Source: Pseudoalteromonas sp. MMG010
GTDB taxonomy: Bacteria; Pseudomonadota; Gammaproteobacteria; Enterobacterales; Alteromonadaceae
DNA: 64,000 nucleotides
Direction: 5' to 3'
Assembly (NCBI RefSeq): GCF_018100905.1
Contig: NZ_JAGJEG010000007.1
Span: 124,001 to 188,000 of the forward strand
Every line of letters begins with the position of its first letter. Position 1 is the stretch's first letter. The position numbers and the translations under genes were made by a program. The notes under the pieces were generated by a model. The model was not told where the DNA came from. It saw nothing but the letters and a program-made list of their open reading frames with translations, and did not search any database. Below, piece after piece: positions 54,664 to 63,408 of this stretch.

Positions 54664-55317
54664 ATGCGTTTATCACACTATTTAGCAAGCCACTTTTATC
54701 ATACGGATGAGCTTTGCCAAACTTTATCTATCTCACACGAGACACTAGAGCACTGGCAACAAACAGGACTTTTTCCTAAGCCTAGTTATTGTATTAAAAG
54801 CCAACTTAGTTGTAGCTCTTACTCTGGGTTATACGAATGTGAAGAGTATGATGATTACTACCCGCGTGGTTACGTAAATTGGGGAAAGCATTTATTAAAG
54901 CAAAAGATTGAGTTATCGAGTCATGCCTTTAATTTATTTGCTCAGCATTACACTGGGTATTTATCTAAATTAGCGCAACAAGGGTTTGCCTTTGATGAAG
55001 AATTGTTTGGTTGTGATTTAGAAGAGCAAGTGCAGCAAGTGTGGCAGCAATTTTTATGCAGTAAATACGGTGCCCTTACTCAAAATGGCTTACTAGAAGA
55101 AATAGTCTCTATTGATATAGCGCGTTTACTTATCGATAATACCACCGAATTAAGAACAAAAGTAAGCCTTGAACAAGACGAACGCAAAGAATTACACCAA
55201 GCAATGAAGCTACTCAATAAAGCACTCAGTCATGGGGCGGCCCATGAGAAAAATAACAGTTTACGCGCTAAATATATTGATGCACTTATTTTAAAATACG
55301 ATTTGTCTATTAAGTAA
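54664..55317 (+). CDS. Hypothetical protein with MerR-like N-terminal helix-turn-helix
   Basis: 217 residues from the ATG at 54664; an in-frame GTG 9 bases earlier is less likely. The N-terminus LCQTLSISHETLEHWQQTGLFPKPSY resembles the first helices of MerR or excisionase-type DNA-binding domains. A tyrosine/cysteine-rich middle (SCSSYSGLYECEEYDDYYPRGYVNWGKHLL) and a helical C-terminal part follow. No family known to me, and a regulatory role is only a guess. It is preceded by about 170 bases without other features. Confidence 0.72.
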   Translation: MRLSHYLASHFYHTDELCQTLSISHETLEHWQQTGLFPKPSYCIKSQLSCSSYSGLYECEEYDDYYPRGYVNWGKHLLKQKIELSSHAFNLFAQHYTGYLSKLAQQGFAFDEELFGCDLEEQVQQVWQQFLCSKYGALTQNGLLEEIVSIDIARLLIDNTTELRTKVSLEQDERKELHQAMKLLNKALSHGAAHEKNNSLRAKYIDALILKYDLSIK

Positions 55318-55348
55318 TGACCGACAGATGATTTTTAATCGTTAATGC

Positions 55349-55379
55349 CTGAGTGTATCGCTAAGGCAGATACACTCAG
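55349..55379. terminator. Stem-loop between convergent genes
   Basis: CTGAGTGTATC, 9-base loop, GATACACTCAG: a perfect 11-base stem. No U-run follows on either strand, so it may be a weak terminator or an end-protecting structure. Confidence 0.45.
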
Positions 55380-55396
55380 TTGTGGCCTACTTACTC

Positions 55397-56176
55397 TTAA
55401 TCGAGTGTTAAAGTGACCGCCATCGTCCCTAAATTTTCGTAGTTAAATTCGGTGTGTTTTTGCGTATCAAGCTCAACAAGTCCACAGTATGATCCCGTTA
55501 TAAATACTTGCCCAGCTTTTAGTTCAACGCCTTGCGCAGATAAAAAGTTCATTGCCCAATATAAAGGGTTTTGAGGCAATTCGGCAGGATGCTTTGCAGA
55601 TAAGTTAAGCACATCGTTACCCTCTTGTGCGATTGTTACGGCAAATGAACCGGCCTTATACGCCGCTTCTTTATCTATTTTAGGCCCTAAATACACGCCT
55701 TGATTAAATAACCCATCGGCAAATTTATCGTAACTCGTTGCATTGCCTGTCGCACTAAAGCGCTTTTGAATTAGTTCAAGTGCCATATGCGCATCACCAA
55801 ACGCAGCATCGACCTCGCTATCAGTAAATGTTTGATTTTTCGCTAAGTCTTTTTCTAAAATAAACGCAATTTCAGGCTCGATGAAAACACTTGTTTTATT
55901 ATTGTCATTGTTTGCTTTTAGCGAGCATGTTGTTGTTTGCACATCGGTTGGTTTTAATAATGGAGCAACAATGATGGTGCCATCAGCCAGTGGCGTCATA
56001 CATTTCCAGCCATACACTTTATCGTTATTTAACGTGATGAGTAGTCGTTGAATTGCTAAAGCATCATCTAAAGACTCAACACTTAACCCTTCAGGTAAAT
56101 CAGAGTGTGGTAGCGCGGCACTGCGTTGCTTATAAAAATGTTTTGCAATTAAAGTTAACTGTTCTTTATTGTCCAT
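55397..56176 (-). CDS. MhpD-like hydratase (fumarylacetoacetate hydrolase fold)
   Basis: 259 residues of the 2-keto-4-pentenoate hydratase group. Marks are VYGWKCMTPLADG, the metal-ligand segment FIEPEIAFILEKDL, and AAFGDAHMALELIQKRF. It would add water to a 2-hydroxydienoate-like acid with Mg2+, but there is no catabolic pathway next to it. The closest enzymes could be decarboxylases of the same fold, so the substrate stays open. Single gene. Confidence 0.85.
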   Translation of the reverse strand: MDNKEQLTLIAKHFYKQRSAALPHSDLPEGLSVESLDDALAIQRLLITLNNDKVYGWKCMTPLADGTIIVAPLLKPTDVQTTTCSLKANNDNNKTSVFIEPEIAFILEKDLAKNQTFTDSEVDAAFGDAHMALELIQKRFSATGNATSYDKFADGLFNQGVYLGPKIDKEAAYKAGSFAVTIAQEGNDVLNLSAKHPAELPQNPLYWAMNFLSAQGVELKAGQVFITGSYCGLVELDTQKHTEFNYENLGTMAVTLTLD

Positions 56177-56524
56177 AATTCTCTATGCTTTTATTGTTAA
56201 AAAATAATTTCAATTGAGTGTATGCTAACTACCATTAGATGCAACAAACTCTTATGACTGCTTTATACAGTTTTTATATAAGTAATGGTTTAAAACACCC
56301 AATTAGATGATGCGAGATCAATAGATATTGCCGACACGGTTAATTGACATGATAAAACGCGGTATGAAGTAAAATATAGTGGCAGAAACTAAACGTTGCT
56401 GAAAAATAAATAAGGCATAGTTGAGAGTTCAAAATATGCCTTATTAAAAATACTTTTATTAAATGCACACTGTGTATATAAGGTGGTTAACTATTTAAAC
56501 GTTAGCGTATAAATAGTCGATATG
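56177..56524. other. 348-base intergenic region with one stem-loop
   Basis: No coding sequence can be supported. An inverted repeat TAAGGCATA (56411-56419), 15-base loop, TATGCCTTA (56435-56443) is followed by TTAAAAATACTTTT. A TTGACA at 56344 has no -10 at suitable spacing. The part next to 56176 is expected to hold the promoter of the hydratase gene. Confidence 0.45.
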
Positions 56525-56794
56525 TTAATTTTGGTGTTCGTATTGTCCTCTATACACTTCAAATGTTTTAAGCACTGTGTGTTGTTCTTTCGTTAAATTA
56601 TCAAACCAATGGTCAAATAACTCATCATCGTCTTGCTCACTCAATGCAATATAATGTGCCAATAATTCAATAATATCATTATGTGAACAGCTAATTGGGT
56701 TAACCTGTTGTGCTAACACGCTATGATCGCGTTCTCTTAGGGTATCCATGACCCCTTGATCTATTTGTTCTTGTTGTTGTGTTGCGTCATTCAT
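56525..56794 (-). CDS. Small acidic hypothetical protein
   Basis: 89 residues, strongly acidic and Gln-rich at the N-terminus (NDATQQQEQIDQGVMDTLRE). A helix follows that ends in SEQDDDELFDHWFDNLTKEQHTVLKTFEVYRGQ. A good AGAGG lies 8 bases before the ATG. No signal peptide and no known family. It stands alone between two intergenic stretches. Confidence 0.65.
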   Translation of the reverse strand: MNDATQQQEQIDQGVMDTLRERDHSVLAQQVNPISCSHNDIIELLAHYIALSEQDDDELFDHWFDNLTKEQHTVLKTFEVYRGQYEHQN

Positions 56795-56998
56795 GCATTA
56801 CCTCTGTGATAACTTTTATAACCATATTTGTTAACGTATTTAACTCTTAAATACAGTTATAACAGCCTAAATTTTAATAGCTAGTATTTTTAGTTTAAGT
56901 GATTATTTTTTAAACCAGCTGCGCATTTAGTCAACAACACCCGCTCTAAATACGATTAAAAATCATTTGCAAAATACAAATTATCAGAGTAAATTAGC

Positions 56999-57016
56999 GA
57001 TATATTATCACATAAC
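56999..57016 (+). promoter_or_regulatory. Possible Zur-type operator upstream of rpmE2
   Basis: GATATATTATCACATAAC agrees at 14 of 18 positions with the half I remember of the gammaproteobacterial Zur site (GTTATATTATAACATTTC). It is 17 bases before the L31 start. Zn-free L31/L36 paralogues are classical Zur targets. The match is from memory and imperfect. Confidence 0.4.
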
Positions 57017-57033
57017 ACTTACCGAGATGTACT

Positions 57034-57294
57034 ATGAAACCAAATATTCACCCTGATTACCAAGTAGTGGCATTCCATGATACTGCTGCTGATAGCTACT
57101 TTATGATTGGATCAACCATTAAAACGGATCGTACTATCGAATTAGAGGGTAAAACGTACCCGTATGTACCAATTGATGTATCTAGTGATTCTCACCCGTT
57201 TTACACTGGTAAGCAAAAAACAGTGGCAAGTGATGGTCGTGTTGCACAATTTAACCGTCGCTTTAAAAACTTATCGACCTCTAAAAAAGATTAA
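57034..57294 (+). CDS. rpmE2: 50S ribosomal protein L31, type B (Zn-independent)
   Basis: 86 residues, about 15 longer than zinc-type L31. It begins with [24 protein letters not shown] and ends with [21 protein letters not shown], the YkgM-type L31. The CXXC pair of zinc-binding L31 is absent. Such paralogues replace the zinc form when zinc is scarce. It is followed after 2 bases by the L36 gene. Confidence 0.95.
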   Translation: MKPNIHPDYQVVAFHDTAADSYFMIGSTIKTDRTIELEGKTYPYVPIDVSSDSHPFYTGKQKTVASDGRVAQFNRRFKNLSTSKKD

Positions 57295-57296
57295 AC

Positions 57297-57431
57297 ATGA
57301 AAGTATTAAGCTCTCTTAAAAGCGCTAAAAAACGCCCAGGGTGTCAAATTGTAAAACGCAAAGGCCGCACATTTGTCATTTGTAAAGACAACCCACGCTT
57401 TAAAGCGGTGCAAGGTATGAAAAAGAAATAA
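57297..57431 (+). CDS. rpmJ2: 50S ribosomal protein L36, type B (Zn-independent)
   Basis: 44 residues: [20 protein letters not shown], then [24 protein letters not shown]. It lacks the complete Cys/His set of zinc-binding L36 and has the YkgO-type sequence. It is 2 bases after rpmE2 and should be co-translated with it. A strong stem-loop follows. Confidence 0.94.
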   Translation: MKVLSSLKSAKKRPGCQIVKRKGRTFVICKDNPRFKAVQGMKKK

Positions 57432-57439
57432 CCCCGTGA

Positions 57440-57476
57440 ACAATGCGGCCAAGTATTTTAAAACACTTAGCCGCAT
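57440..57476. terminator. Terminator after the L31/L36 pair
   Basis: AATGCGGC, A/T-rich middle, GCCGCATT: an 8-base outer stem extended by AAGT/ACTT and TTTT/AAAA with single mismatches. It is followed by CTTACTTATTT and lies between convergent genes. Confidence 0.75.
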
Positions 57477-57482
57477 TCTTAC

Positions 57483-57869
57483 TTATTTAACTAACACATC
57501 GAACTCTGGCTGTGCTTGTATTACTTTTTTAACCGTGCACGTATTTACAGCGGCTATTAATGCTTTTTTATATTTAGCAGGAAAGCTTTCTGGTAAATTA
57601 ATTGTAATAGAAAACTTCTTTTTACCTTGCTCATCCACATTGTCATTATTTTGCACTAACGTCATGCCTTGCGTTGAAATATCTCTTTGCTCACAAAACT
57701 TTCGTGCATAAAAACCTGCACACAACACCATGCTTACTAAAAAGTAATCAAAGGGTTCTGGGTACTCAGCATCTCCTCCAGCGGTGATACTTTGATCACT
57801 GATTACTTCTAACTCGCCAAATTTTGCACTTTGCTTTTGCCCAGCTAACATTGAAACTGTAATTTCCAT
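57483..57869 (-). CDS. OsmC family protein
   Basis: 128 residues from the ATG at 57869, with AGGAG 6 bases upstream; an in-frame GTG at 57875 falls within that site. OsmC/Ohr fold with two candidate redox Cys: one in VSMVLCAGFYARKFC and one in VNTCTVKK. This arrangement fits the YhfA-like branch rather than a classical Ohr. It may be a peroxiredoxin-like or a lipoyl-associated activity. It is 9 bases from the upstream gene stop and likely co-transcribed with the cytochrome. Confidence 0.85.
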   Translation of the reverse strand: MEITVSMLAGQKQSAKFGELEVISDQSITAGGDAEYPEPFDYFLVSMVLCAGFYARKFCEQRDISTQGMTLVQNNDNVDEQGKKKFSITINLPESFPAKYKKALIAAVNTCTVKKVIQAQPEFDVLVK

Positions 57870-57878
57870 TGTCACTCC

Positions 57879-58268
57879 TTAATTTCCAAACAATAAATCA
57901 AAAAAGCCCGGAGGCTCATGTAACTCATGATATTTTTTACGTAAGTTATCAATATTTTTAAGCGCAGGCTTGGCGGCCTCTAACCCACGCTCATTAGCTA
58001 ATACTTTCGCTATTTTTGCCTGTTCTATCACTTTATCTAAGCCTTGTAGCGACATTTGTTCCTCTTTATGGAACTTGGCCGTCTTACTGATCTCTACCAA
58101 CTCAATAAACCTATCTATAGCCGTATTAAACCCACCAATACCAATGGCTTGCACAGCATCTTTGTAAGCAAGTCCGGTATTTTTCATATTCACTTCAAGA
58201 TCTACAGGTTTGTTCGCAAAAGAAAGTGTGCAAAAAAATAATGTACTAATAATAAAAAGTATCTTCAT
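57879..58268 (-). CDS. Cytochrome b562-like periplasmic protein
   Basis: 129 residues from the ATG at 58268, preceded by AAGG; an in-frame TTG at 58283 is less likely. A signal peptide (about 1-18, ending SFA) is followed by VDLEVNMKNTG with the probable axial M28, and LRKKYHELHE with H114. These copy the two haem ligands of cytochrome b562 (DLEDNM and AYH near the C-terminus). A four-helix bundle is expected. Electron partner unknown. Confidence 0.78.
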   Translation of the reverse strand: MKILFIISTLFFCTLSFANKPVDLEVNMKNTGLAYKDAVQAIGIGGFNTAIDRFIELVEISKTAKFHKEEQMSLQGLDKVIEQAKIAKVLANERGLEAAKPALKNIDNLRKKYHELHEPPGFFDLLFGN

Positions 58269-58445
58269 ATGTAACCTTATCAATTAAGCAAACCAATGAC
58301 TGACTAAGAGCCTGTAATTGTAGCAAGTTAGTTATGCCCTAACCACTGATAAAGTTGTAATCAATATTGTAATAAATTAACTGTAAAGGGCCTTTACACA
58401 ACAGGCTGTATGTATCAGTTAAACAACATATTTAATTAAAAAAAC

Positions 58446-58472
58446 AAAAGGCCCGCAAATGCGGGCCTTTAT
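58446..58472 (-). terminator. Terminator of the glucosylglycerate operon
   Basis: AAAAGGCCCGC-AAAT-GCGGGCCTTT, a GC-rich stem 30 bases beyond the stop of the phosphorylase gene, with a U-rich tail on the minus strand. It may also serve as a barrier to readthrough from the opposite side. Confidence 0.85.
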
Positions 58473-58501
58473 AATACTTTGAACGGGTTGCTCTAAATCT
58501 T

Positions 58502-60280
58502 TTATTTTATATTACTTAACCATACACTTTGATAAGGTTCTAGCTCCATTGTTAGCATGTCTTCACTTATTGTCGTACCAGCAACGAGGTCGTACCATTG
58601 TTGAGTATTGATCAAGTTTAAATCAGCTAAAGTAAGCGTTTGCGGTTTATCGCTAATGTTATATATACAAAAAATACTTTGTTGTCTGTCTATACTTTGA
58701 CGCCAAAAACCAAATAATCCCCCTGCTAAATGCAGAGTAAACTGTGTTGCATTCGGGTGAAATGCCCCTTGCTTTTTACGCACGCTTAATAACTGTTTTA
58801 TACCGGTAAACACTTTATTATGATGACTGTATTTATCATCAAGTGCCGATAATAATTTAGATTCTTGCCAGCGATGTCGGTTAATCGCGCGGTTGTGTTG
58901 AGAGTTTTCGTATCGCTCATAGTCATTGGTAGTCCCTAATAAACTATGGATATACAACCCAGGAATACCTTCTAAAGCAAACATAATGGCATGCGCACAC
59001 ATAAAACGCTCTAAACCAAACTTATCAGGCCCATTATGTGTCCCTTGTAGCGCATCAAAAAGAGCTACATTTAATTCGTATGGCGTATGCGTTCCATCGT
59101 TACTGGTACGCATCGAGACTTTACCGCCAAATTGCATCGTGGTACTGACTAACGACGCCACATCGCTTGGTTGTAATAACCCTTCGATTGGTCGCAGCCC
59201 TATTCCGTCATGTGAAGCAATAAAATTAAAATAGGCAGTACCGTTTTGCGCCGGCGGCATACTCATCATCCAATGCTTTATTGCCGTACTGTCGCCACTT
59301 AATAACGTGTGTAACAACAAAGGCGGGAGTGCAAAGTTATATATTGCATGCGCTTCATTAGCATTACCAAAATAAGACAGGTTTTCTTGGTTAGGAATAT
59401 TGGTTTCGGTAATAATAACCACGCTAGGTTCAACATGCTCTATTAACGTGCGTAATAGCCTGACCGCTTCATGAGTTTGCGGTAAATTTATACAGCTGGT
59501 ATTTAGTTGCTTCCATAAAAATGCCACGGCATCAATTCTAAATAAACGCACTCCATTATCTAAGTAATGCCTAATGATACCGACAAACTCTTTTAATACC
59601 TCTGGGTTAGCAAAATCAAAATCAACCTGGTCGTGACTAAAGGTACACCATACGTTTTTATCACCGCTTGGGGTCGTTACTGTATTTAACAAAGGTGATG
59701 TACGTGGGCGTACCACCTGGCTTAAGTCATCAGTTAAACTAGCGGTTTTAAAATAGTCTTTACCTGGGTGTAAATCGTTTAAAAAGTTTTCAAACCACAC
59801 ACTTCGGCTTGAACAGTGATTGATAACCAGATCAGCCATCAGTTTTACATCTTTAGCAATGTTTTGAATATCTTGCCAATCACCTAACGAGTCATTCACT
59901 TGTACATAGTTCATCACCGCAAAGCCTTCATCTGAGCTATACGGATAAAATGGTAATATATGTAACGAATTAAGTTGCATGTCACATTGCTCTTTAATAA
60001 ATCGGTGCAATGTTTTAAGCGGGGCCTCAATAGGATTAGTCACAGCAAATTCACTACCATCATGCTTAATGATGCTATCACCATAAGCAATTAAGATAAT
60101 ATCCTGCTCATCCCATCGATTCATATGAGGGGTGGGATCTCTTAATGGATCATCAGCTAAAATAATATCTATTAGTTGTTGAGCCAATTTCGAAATTGAA
60201 AGAGGTAACTCTACGTCTTGATAGATTATATGTAGGTGTTGCTCCACCCTTTGTAAAAATAATTCGCTTACAGTACTCAC
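58502..60280 (-). CDS. GH13_18 phosphorylase, probable glucosylglycerate phosphorylase
   Basis: 592 residues of the sucrose-phosphorylase subfamily GH13_18. Nucleophile D250 ([12 protein letters not shown]), acid/base E292 ([17 protein letters not shown]), and [18 protein letters not shown] near 108-125. This subfamily also holds phosphorylases for glucosylglycerol and glucosylglycerate. Because it follows a GpgS-like gene after 16 bases, glucosylglycerate is the best substrate guess, giving glucose-1-phosphate and glycerate. Sucrose cannot be fully excluded. Confidence 0.85.
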   Translation of the reverse strand: MSTVSELFLQRVEQHLHIIYQDVELPLSISKLAQQLIDIILADDPLRDPTPHMNRWDEQDIILIAYGDSIIKHDGSEFAVTNPIEAPLKTLHRFIKEQCDMQLNSLHILPFYPYSSDEGFAVMNYVQVNDSLGDWQDIQNIAKDVKLMADLVINHCSSRSVWFENFLNDLHPGKDYFKTASLTDDLSQVVRPRTSPLLNTVTTPSGDKNVWCTFSHDQVDFDFANPEVLKEFVGIIRHYLDNGVRLFRIDAVAFLWKQLNTSCINLPQTHEAVRLLRTLIEHVEPSVVIITETNIPNQENLSYFGNANEAHAIYNFALPPLLLHTLLSGDSTAIKHWMMSMPPAQNGTAYFNFIASHDGIGLRPIEGLLQPSDVASLVSTTMQFGGKVSMRTSNDGTHTPYELNVALFDALQGTHNGPDKFGLERFMCAHAIMFALEGIPGLYIHSLLGTTNDYERYENSQHNRAINRHRWQESKLLSALDDKYSHHNKVFTGIKQLLSVRKKQGAFHPNATQFTLHLAGGLFGFWRQSIDRQQSIFCIYNISDKPQTLTLADLNLINTQQWYDLVAGTTISEDMLTMELEPYQSVWLSNIK

Positions 60281-60296
60281 ATCGGCCCCTTAGTTA

Positions 60297-61517
60297 TTAT
60301 TTGTATTCTTTATTATCGAGCTCTACCGCTTCTTTTAATCTTTCCATTACATCTGGCATAGCCGATACAACGCGGTTCCAGCTAGGCACAAATGGTGCTT
60401 CCATCGGATTTTCTAAAAAGTGCTGCCCTGCATGCATAATATTTTGTGCAAACATCTCAACCGCTTTTTCTTCTTGGTGAATATCAAGTGTTAAGCCATT
60501 CATAATTGCATCGTTATGATAGGTTTCGATAAAGTCTAAGCCAATTCGGTAGTAAGTTGCTTTTAACGAGCGAATAGTTTCGCTGGTAAAGGTGACGCCT
60601 TGTGTCGCTAATTTTCTAAATAATGCTTTAGTAATATCTATCGACATTTTAGATAATCCAGCTTCTTGATCATCTAACGATAATGCCTGATGTTTATGAT
60701 CATAATTATCTGCAATATCTACCTGACATAAACGGTTATGCGAGTAGTTACGGTACATTTCACTAAGTACACCAATTTCTAATCCCCAATCACTTGGGAT
60801 TCTAATATCACTTAATACATCGCGTCTAAACGAAAACTCACCGGCTAATGGATATCTAAATGAGTCCATATACTCAAGGTAATCTTGACTACCAAGTAAC
60901 GTTTTAAACGAGCGCAGTAAGGGGGTTACTAACAAACGCGAAACACGCCCATTAATTTTTCCGCCCGCAGTACGTGGGTAAAACCCTTTACAAAATTCAT
61001 AGTTAAAACGTGGATTAGCAACAGGATAAATAAGTTTTGCTAATAAGCTTCTATCGTAAGTTAAAATATCACAATCGTGTAATGCAATTGACTCAACCTC
61101 AGCAGTGGCAAGTTTATAGCCCATGCAGTACCAAACGTTACGTCCTTTGCCTAATTCGCGAGGGGCAACACCCAAACTTTGTAGTTCTTTATCAAGGGCT
61201 TGTAAACGAGGACCATCGTTCCATAATACCTTATGGTTTTGCCCTAAATCGTCAAAATACTTTAAAGCATGACGATATTGCGCTTCATCTGCTCTGTCTA
61301 AACCAATAGTAATTTGAGATAAGTACGGCACATCACTTAACTCTTTCACAATATTTTTTAACGCTGGCCCTTCAAGCTCACTAAACAACGAAGGTAAAAT
61401 AAGTCCCATTGGGCGCTTTTTACTAAAGCCGACAAGCTCTTTTTCTACTTCTTCAATGGGGCGATCAGAAATATTATGTAATGTTGTTATTATCCCGTTT
61501 TGATAAAAATCAGCCAT
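60297..61517 (-). CDS. gpgS: Glucosyl-3-phosphoglycerate synthase (GpgS-like)
   Basis: 406 residues, GT81/GT-A type glycosyltransferase. Marks are GLILPSLFSELEGPALKNIV (38-57), IGLDRADEAQ, GKGRNVWYCMGY (123-134) and the metal site D148-C-D150 (ALHDCDILTYDRSLL). It would move glucose from an NDP-sugar to 3-phosphoglycerate. Mannose-specific homologues exist, but the phosphorylase neighbour favours glucose. The start overlaps the fused kinase-phosphatase gene by 8 bases. Confidence 0.88.
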   Translation of the reverse strand: MADFYQNGIITTLHNISDRPIEEVEKELVGFSKKRPMGLILPSLFSELEGPALKNIVKELSDVPYLSQITIGLDRADEAQYRHALKYFDDLGQNHKVLWNDGPRLQALDKELQSLGVAPRELGKGRNVWYCMGYKLATAEVESIALHDCDILTYDRSLLAKLIYPVANPRFNYEFCKGFYPRTAGGKINGRVSRLLVTPLLRSFKTLLGSQDYLEYMDSFRYPLAGEFSFRRDVLSDIRIPSDWGLEIGVLSEMYRNYSHNRLCQVDIADNYDHKHQALSLDDQEAGLSKMSIDITKALFRKLATQGVTFTSETIRSLKATYYRIGLDFIETYHNDAIMNGLTLDIHQEEKAVEMFAQNIMHAGQHFLENPMEAPFVPSWNRVVSAMPDVMERLKEAVELDNKEYK

Positions 61518-63255
61518 GAGACGTGTGCTCCTTAATATTCTTTAAAATGCTATTTATACAAGACAACGCCGTAATTTCTTCTATCCAACCTAGCGGGGCT
61601 GGTGATTGTGAGTAACGTGCCTTGTTATGGGTAAGTTTTACCGGCTTTTTACTCGCAGGATTAATAATAATAATGGCAATATCGGCTTGCTCTAACATGA
61701 CTCTGTCATTATCACTATCGCCTAGCGCTATTACCGTTAATGGTTTTCTATATTGCTCTGTAAATTGTTTTATTAGCCATTGCTGGGCAATCCCTTTATC
61801 TGTATTTTTTGTTAAATGGATAAATCGCCCACCCGTTTGAACGGTGTAACCCTTATTGGTCGCTTGGGAGATAAAAAGCGTTAACTGTTCATCGTTTCCT
61901 TGCCAATAAATGGGATCTGAAAATTCTCTAGCCTGTGCTTTTTCACTCGCTTCTAGGCTTAACCCGGTTAACTTACTCACCTTTTCTTTACTTAGTTGGC
62001 TAAATAAGGTGTAGCAACCGTTAAAGTCACCTTCAAATTGCGCTAAATCTTCTGCAAGTTGATGGCTCGTTTCTGCCAAAGCATATTGCCAATAATCACC
62101 CACTTGCTTACATCCCAGTGGTTTTAATTCAAAATAATCTAAAGGAATGTATACAGCAGATCCATTTTCAACAATAAAAGGTTGTTGGATATTTAAGGTT
62201 TGTGTTAATTCAACCAATTCACTAAATGTTTTACTGGTATTACAAATTACAGGAATATGACCTTGCTGTAGCGTTTGTACTAGCTGTGCAATATTGCTGG
62301 TATCGTAATCAGTATGGCTTAATAGCGTACCATCTAAATCTGTAAAAATAATTGGCTGCAACGTATCATCACTGATCAAGTGCATACCGGTTATATCTCG
62401 CGCACTGTCTAACTCAATCAATGCATCAGCTTTAGTACTTAATGTATTTAAATTCTCGCGGGTGATCCGCTCAAAGTGCGAAATAAAATGCACCAATTGA
62501 GCATGGTCCATCGTGCCACTGCCTTCACCTTTTAATGCAATTAATTTAGCTTCTTGTTCTTTTCGCCATGAAAACACATCGCTAAAGCTGGGAGCTTTAA
62601 GCATGACTTTATAATCAATCATATTAAAAATTGATTTATACTCATTCGCTAAACAACTATTAATACAGCGACGCCAAATACCGTCCCCGTCTTGCAGCTG
62701 CTCTAACTCGTTAATCGGTTCACTTAAAGAAAATGGTTGTTGTGCTTCGCTTGCAACGCACCATCCTTCTAAAATAATAATATCAACGGGCTTTGTGGTT
62801 ACCTGCCACTGTGATTTATCGGTGCAATCGTCTTCGTGTTTATTAAAGCTGGGGATCGGCACACCGGTTTCTTTTGCCATTAATCGCGTTAAGGTATCGC
62901 GCATTAAATCGGTGTCGTGAGTGCCCGGTACACCACGGGTAACAAATAAAGGGTGTACATCGTCTGCTAACTGCTTACGTGCATCTTTACTTAAATAAAA
63001 ATCATCTATTGAAATGGCCATGCAATTTAAAGCAGTGTTAGCACTAAACCACGTGACTAAAAAATCAGCTAGCGTGGTTTTTCCTGAACCTTGGCATCCA
63101 TTTATGCCGACAAATAAAGGGGTATCTGGTTTTTTAGATGAGAGAATATCGAGGGCTAAAGGAACAAAAAATTGCTCGCTTAAAAGTTGATATTTTAATG
63201 GTAGTTGGTGTTTGGCTAAAAACGGGGTTATATCCACTACATTGGCCTCTGACAT
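61510..63255 (-). CDS. Glycerate 3-kinase / GpgP-type phosphatase fusion
   Basis: 581 residues in two enzyme parts. Residues 1-295 are a P-loop kinase of the plant GLYK type: Walker A GCQGSGKT (53-60), SIDDFYL (82-88), RGVPGTHD (107-114) and LEGW (162-165). It would phosphorylate glycerate. Residues 300-581 are a HAD phosphatase of the mannosyl/glucosyl-3-phosphoglycerate type: DLDGT (306-310) and GDSDND (512-517). It would dephosphorylate the product of GpgS. Both halves look intact. First gene of the operon, and the fusion supplies the substrate and finishes the product of GpgS. Confidence 0.85.
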   Translation of the reverse strand: MSEANVVDITPFLAKHQLPLKYQLLSEQFFVPLALDILSSKKPDTPLFVGINGCQGSGKTTLADFLVTWFSANTALNCMAISIDDFYLSKDARKQLADDVHPLFVTRGVPGTHDTDLMRDTLTRLMAKETGVPIPSFNKHEDDCTDKSQWQVTTKPVDIIILEGWCVASEAQQPFSLSEPINELEQLQDGDGIWRRCINSCLANEYKSIFNMIDYKVMLKAPSFSDVFSWRKEQEAKLIALKGEGSGTMDHAQLVHFISHFERITRENLNTLSTKADALIELDSARDITGMHLISDDTLQPIIFTDLDGTLLSHTDYDTSNIAQLVQTLQQGHIPVICNTSKTFSELVELTQTLNIQQPFIVENGSAVYIPLDYFELKPLGCKQVGDYWQYALAETSHQLAEDLAQFEGDFNGCYTLFSQLSKEKVSKLTGLSLEASEKAQAREFSDPIYWQGNDEQLTLFISQATNKGYTVQTGGRFIHLTKNTDKGIAQQWLIKQFTEQYRKPLTVIALGDSDNDRVMLEQADIAIIIINPASKKPVKLTHNKARYSQSPAPLGWIEEITALSCINSILKNIKEHTSHG

Positions 63256-63342
63256 TATAACTCCTGTAAATACTACTCGACTATATCAAGGTAAATGCAG
63301 TTACTAGACCAATTTTAATTTATTATTATTTTCAATTAGTTA

Positions 63343-63370
63343 AAAAAATAGCGCATTTAATATGCGCCAT
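63343..63370 (-). terminator. Terminator after uraA
   Basis: On the minus strand: GGCGCAT-ATTAA-ATGCGCT followed by ATTTTTTT, about 40 bases after the uraA stop. It separates uraA from the glucosylglycerate operon. Confidence 0.8.
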
Positions 63371-63408
63371 TTTGGTGCAAGATTTACACACCATGTGCAA
63401 AATGAGTA

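Noticed and set aside
56344-56380. TTGACA followed by TAAAAT as a promoter for a small RNA
   Set aside because: The spacing is 20 bases, too far from 17 for a credible promoter.
58502-60280. Sucrose phosphorylase as final call
   Set aside because: The subfamily includes several specificities and no sucrose transporter or fructokinase is nearby; the gpgS-like neighbours favour glucosylglycerate.
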